Of a DNA stretch of 64,000 nt, positions 63,656 to 64,000 are shown in pieces (position 1 is the stretch's first letter; each line of letters starts with the position of its first letter). Under the pieces are notes generated by a model. That model did not search any database. It was not told the DNA's origin and saw nothing but the letters and a program-made list of their open reading frames with translations. The stretch covers positions 1 through 64,000 of the forward strand of contig CASDPB010000011.1 in NCBI GenBank assembly GCA_949282305.1, read 5' to 3'. The stretch comes from an uncultured Lentisphaeria bacterium. Lineage in GTDB: Bacteria; Verrucomicrobiota; Lentisphaeria; Victivallales; UBA1829. The position numbers were made by a program, and so were the translations under genes.

Positions 63656-64000
63656 ATGAATGAACCGCGGAAAATGAGACGTTCCGACCGCCAGATCAGC
63701 AGCTTTTCCGAAATAGTTGAAATTCTTCAGAAAGCGGAATACGGCCATCTGGCGCTTGTCGACGGAGAACGTCCTTATCTTGTTGCTCTGAATTACGGGG
63801 TTGCCGTGAACGGAGAACGAATCACGCTTTATTTCCACTGTGCGCCGGAGGGACGCAAACTTGACTGCATCAGGAAAAATCCCCGCGGATGCTTCATGGC
63901 TGAAGACGGTGTCCGAGTGGTTTCCGCCGGACGGGAGAGCTGCAGGTGGACTGCGCATTACCGTTCCGTCTTCCTGGAGGGAACGCTGGAGATGATCGAA
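63656..64000 (+). CDS. Pyridoxamine 5'-phosphate oxidase-fold / NimA-like flavoprotein (partial, runs off the window)
   Basis: 115 codons are visible. The N-terminus, MNEPRKMRRSDRQISSFSEI then YGHLALVDGERPYLVALNYG and LYFHCAPEGRKLDCIRKN, matches the split-barrel family that includes 5-nitroimidazole reductases (Nim) and general PPOX-type proteins. These bind FMN or heme and may reduce nitro compounds. An ATG at 63650 lies only 2-3 bases after AAGGAGG, so the ATG at 63656 was preferred. The C-terminus is outside the window. Confidence 0.85.
   Translation, partial: MNEPRKMRRSDRQISSFSEIVEILQKAEYGHLALVDGERPYLVALNYGVAVNGERITLYFHCAPEGRKLDCIRKNPRGCFMAEDGVRVVSAGRESCRWTAHYRSVFLEGTLEMIE

Overview
The window looks like chromosomal DNA of a Gram-negative, anaerobic, glycan-degrading bacterium of the Lentisphaerae (Victivallis-like). 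This is an inference from several signs. There are secreted pseudopilins with the FTLIELLVVIAII N-terminus that is greatly expanded in the PVC group. There is an LptD-type outer-membrane LPS assembly protein. Central metabolism is anaerobic, with pyruvate:ferredoxin oxidoreductase and indolepyruvate:ferredoxin oxidoreductase. Very large secreted carbohydrate-active proteins sit beside their own regulators. GC content is moderate (judged by eye in the mid-50s %), strong AAGGAGG-type ribosome sites are common, and sigma70-like promoters are easy to see. No rRNA, tRNA, CRISPR, transposase or phage structural genes were seen.

Layout. 1-9.9 kb: a truncated unknown gene, a mutarotase-fold protein, a secreted Sel1-repeat protein, a GH36-like alpha-galactosidase, a flavin-reductase-like protein, L-fucose isomerase and a PfkB sugar kinase. 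9.9-19.5 kb: an acyltransferase-like protein, an overlapping nucleoside deoxyribosyltransferase/Nudix pair, an unusual zinc dehydrogenase with two Rossmann-like segments, LptD, NADP-type glutamate dehydrogenase and a small S24-like/excisionase-HTH regulator. 19.5-30.3 kb: the potABCD polyamine importer, a K+/H+ antiporter, a 620-base stretch without a recognisable gene, a P-loop kinase, the htrA-sixA pair and the DUF2851-DUF523 pair.

30.4-51.1 kb is the most distinctive part. Two separate cassettes have the same logic: regulator, then pseudopilin, then carbohydrate-active protein. The first is LacI regulator, pseudopilin (with a strange long leader), GPH sugar transporter and a 1275-residue multi-CBM TIM-barrel protein, with two LacI-type operators. 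The second is GntR regulator, pseudopilin and an FG-GAP/GH84-like glycosidase, behind a consensus promoter. Between them lie an RND efflux pump with adaptor, a PhoR/PhoB-type two-component system and an FMN quinone reductase.

51.2-64 kb holds fermentative redox metabolism: nifJ, an HdeD-like membrane protein, a DUF1848 protein with a C-terminal radical-SAM-like cysteine motif, and the iorA-iorB-paaK-ACT operon for oxidative decarboxylation of aromatic 2-oxoacids to aryl-acyl-CoA. It continues with a DMT exporter, a D-2-hydroxyacid dehydrogenase with an AraC regulator, and the start of a NimA-like flavoprotein. IorA here lacks the usual C-terminal ferredoxin domain.

Together the genes suggest an organism that takes up and ferments host or plant glycans (galactosides, fucose, probably amino sugars) and amino acids, using ferredoxin-linked oxidoreductases. 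Some sugar-foraging loci appear to carry a dedicated pseudopilin.
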